Part shown: positions 4,858-6,572 of the stretch, one piece after another
How the letters are laid out: each line of letters begins with the position of its first letter
How positions within the stretch are numbered: the stretch's first letter is position 1
Assembly: GCA_025935275.1 (NCBI GenBank)
Contig: JAICVP010000121.1
Coordinates: forward strand, 1 to 6,572
Length of the DNA stretch: 6,572 nt
Direction: 5' to 3'
Source of the DNA: Thermoleophilia bacterium
Lineage (GTDB): Bacteria > Actinomycetota > Thermoleophilia > Gaiellales > Gaiellaceae
Position numbers and translations under genes: made by a program
Notes under the pieces: model-generated
What the model saw: only the letters and a program-made list of their open reading frames with translations
What the model was told of the DNA's origin: nothing
Database searches by the model: none

Positions 4858-6572
4858 ATGAGCACCATGGTTTCCGGTAAGTCGACGGTGAACGTCACCG
4901 TCGGCCGGGACGACATGAGCTTCGAAACAGGGAAGCTCGCCAAGCAGGCCGACGGAGCGGTGGTCGTTCGCTCCGGCGACACGATGGTCCTTGCGACCGC
5001 GCAGGGGCGGACGGAGGCGCGCGAAGGCGCCGACTTCTTCCCGCTCACGGTGGACGTGGAGGAGCGGATGTACGCGGCCGGCAAGATCCCCGGCGGCTTC
5101 TTCAAGCGCGAGGGGCGCCCGACCGAGAAGGCGATCCTCACCGCGCGCATGATCGACCGCCCGATCCGGCCGCTCTGGCCGAAGGGCTTCACGAACGAGG
5201 TGCAGGTCATCTGCACGACGCTTTCGGCTGACCTCGTCACCCCGCACGACATCCTGGCGATCAACGGGGCCTCCGCGGCCCTCATGATCTCGCCGCTTCC
5301 GTTCCTCGGCCCTGTTGGCGCGGTACGGATCGGCCTCATCGACGACCAGCTCGTCGTCAACCCGTCGCTGCCGGAGGTCGAGCAGCAGTCGAAGATGGAT
5401 CTCATCGTCGTCGGCACGAAAGAAGGCCTGACGATGGTCGAGGCCGGCGCCGAGGAGGTGCCCGAGGAGCTGCTCCTCGAGGCGCTCGAGCTCGCGCACG
5501 CCGAGATCAAGAAGCTCTGCGAGGCGCAGGAGGAGCTCCGGCGCGAGGTCGGCAAGCCGAAGTGGATCGACCCGGAGGTCGACGCCGAGGTCGCCGGTCA
5601 CGAAGACAAGATCCGCGAGCGCATCGCCGCCGAAGGCCTCAGGGAAGCCGCCGGAGCCATCGAGGAGATCGCGGCCGACCTGGCCCCGCCGCTCTCGATG
5701 GACTCGACCGAGGACGACATCGTCCGCGAGATGCAGGTGCGATCGAGCCTCGACATGCTGCTCGAGAAGACGCGGCTCGACGCGGTCGTCGAAGCGGTCC
5801 GCGAGCAGTACGGCGAGGAGCTGCGAGCTCTGACCGAGGCCGAGCAGGACTCCAAGCAGCTCAAGTCCGCGAAGCGGCACCTGCTCTTCGACCGGATCAT
5901 CGAGGAAGTCCAGCTTCCGTTCCCGGTCGGCCCCGCCACCGTCGACGGCGAGCCCCCGACGGTCAAGGACGGCCTCACGAAGCAGTTCGTGAAGAAGGCC
6001 GCCGAGTCGATCTACAAGCAGCTCGTGCGTGAGAAGATCGCGGTCGAGAAGCGGCGTCCGGACGGGCGCGGCACCGAGGAGATCCGCCCGATCGAGTGCG
6101 AGGTGACGGTGTCCCCCCGCACCCACGGCTCGGCCCTCTTCACCCGCGGCCAGACGCAGATCATGACGCTGCTCACCCTCGGCACTGCGAAGGAGGGGCA
6201 GCGGATCGACGACCTCTCGCTCGAGTCCGAGCGCCGCTACATGCACCACTACAACTTCCCGCCCTACTCGGTCGGGGAGACGGGCTTCATGCGCGGCCCC
6301 AAGCGCCGCGACATCGGCCACGGCGCGCTCGCGCAGCGGGCGCTCGAGCCGATGATCCCGCCGCTCGAGGATTTCCCGTACACGATTCGCCTCGTCTCCG
6401 AGACGCTCGAGTCGAACGGCTCGTCCTCGATGGGCTCCGTCTGCGGCTCGACGCTCGCGTTGATGGACGCCGGCGTGCCGATCAAGGCCCCGGTCGGCGG
6501 CATCGCCATGGGCCTCGTCAAGGAGGGCGACGACTACGTCATCCTCACCGACATCCAGGGCGCCGAGGACCA
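4858..6572 (+). CDS. pnp: Polynucleotide phosphorylase, 3'-truncated by the window edge
   Basis: PNPase is a trimeric 3'-5' phosphorolytic exoribonuclease in the cytoplasm. The frame has 571 complete codons and runs off the edge, without a stop. The first RNase PH-like domain shows FETGKLAKQADGAVVV (22-37), the RNA-contact loop GGFFKREGRP (79-88), and ARMIDRPIRPLWP. It is followed by a charged helical region ending at RRPDGRG (D402). The second RNase PH-like domain shows SPRTHGSALFTRGQTQ, HHYNFPPYSVGETGF, SPKRR-like GPKRRDIGHG, and the phosphate-binding SNGSSSMGSVCG (519-530). The sequence stops at LTDIQGAEDH, just before the GDMDFKVAG block that carries the catalytic acidic residues. The KH and S1 domains lie outside. 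About 165 residues separate GKPKW (232-236) from the DGR motif, against about 85 as I recall E. coli, so the helical linker seems enlarged. Start chosen by SD at 4845-4849. Confidence 0.96.
   Translation, partial: MSTMVSGKSTVNVTVGRDDMSFETGKLAKQADGAVVVRSGDTMVLATAQGRTEAREGADFFPLTVDVEERMYAAGKIPGGFFKREGRPTEKAILTARMIDRPIRPLWPKGFTNEVQVICTTLSADLVTPHDILAINGASAALMISPLPFLGPVGAVRIGLIDDQLVVNPSLPEVEQQSKMDLIVVGTKEGLTMVEAGAEEVPEELLLEALELAHAEIKKLCEAQEELRREVGKPKWIDPEVDAEVAGHEDKIRERIAAEGLREAAGAIEEIAADLAPPLSMDSTEDDIVREMQVRSSLDMLLEKTRLDAVVEAVREQYGEELRALTEAEQDSKQLKSAKRHLLFDRIIEEVQLPFPVGPATVDGEPPTVKDGLTKQFVKKAAESIYKQLVREKIAVEKRRPDGRGTEEIRPIECEVTVSPRTHGSALFTRGQTQIMTLLTLGTAKEGQRIDDLSLESERRYMHHYNFPPYSVGETGFMRGPKRRDIGHGALAQRALEPMIPPLEDFPYTIRLVSETLESNGSSSMGSVCGSTLALMDAGVPIKAPVGGIAMGLVKEGDDYVILTDIQGAED

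Noticed and set aside
4749..6321. Minus-strand frames of 268 and 502 codons opposite pnp
   Set aside because: Low-complexity Leu/Arg/Asp or Ser/Arg composition, no motif, and fully covered by unmistakable PNPase on the plus strand.
1..6572. CRISPR array, insertion sequence, prophage, toxin-antitoxin or defence genes
   Set aside because: No regularly spaced repeats, terminal inverted repeats, transposase or such protein motifs were seen on either strand.

Overview
The window is high-GC bacterial chromosome, dense with genes, and looks like core housekeeping DNA. Codon choice is strongly G/C-ending, GTG starts occur, and neighbouring genes overlap by 4 bp. The TruB, RibF and zinc-ribbon sequences resemble those of deep-branching actinobacteria of the Thermoleophilia/Gaiella type. 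That placement is an inference from protein style; no rRNA or other marker is present to prove it.

Layout from left to right. (1) Positions 1-2862 hold a tightly coupled plus-strand run: the truB tail (tRNA pseudouridine-55 synthase, 5' end outside the window), an MFS transporter, and ribF (bifunctional riboflavin kinase/FAD synthetase). The joins are ATGA and GTGA 4-bp overlaps. (2) A 72-residue zinc-ribbon protein of unknown function follows after 37 bp. (3) A minus-strand gene encodes a short, divergent gamma-glutamyltransferase-family Ntn hydrolase. Its 3' end runs 62 bp into the zinc-ribbon gene. (4) Divergent from it, with only 19 bp between the two start codons, is rpsO (ribosomal protein S15). 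(5) A 105-bp spacer contains a long hairpin and then a Shine-Dalgarno. (6) pnp (polynucleotide phosphorylase) starts there and runs off the right edge after 571 full codons.

The genes belong to the widespread truB - ribF - rpsO - pnp neighbourhood of translation and RNA-processing genes. Two things depart from the plain order: an MFS transporter sits between truB and ribF, and an inverted Ntn-hydrolase gene sits between ribF and rpsO. The inversion cuts rpsO-pnp off from the upstream operon. Consistent with that, the 19-bp divergent gap carries overlapping -10-like boxes on the two strands, each exactly 7 nt from a start codon. This is the arrangement expected for a bidirectional promoter giving two leaderless mRNAs.

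I found no mobile element, CRISPR array, tRNA, rRNA or wholly new system. The points most worth following are the putative bidirectional leaderless promoter, the pnp leader hairpin (probable RNase III/PNPase autoregulation), the altered glutamate pocket of the GGT-like protein, and an unusually long inter-domain region in PNPase.
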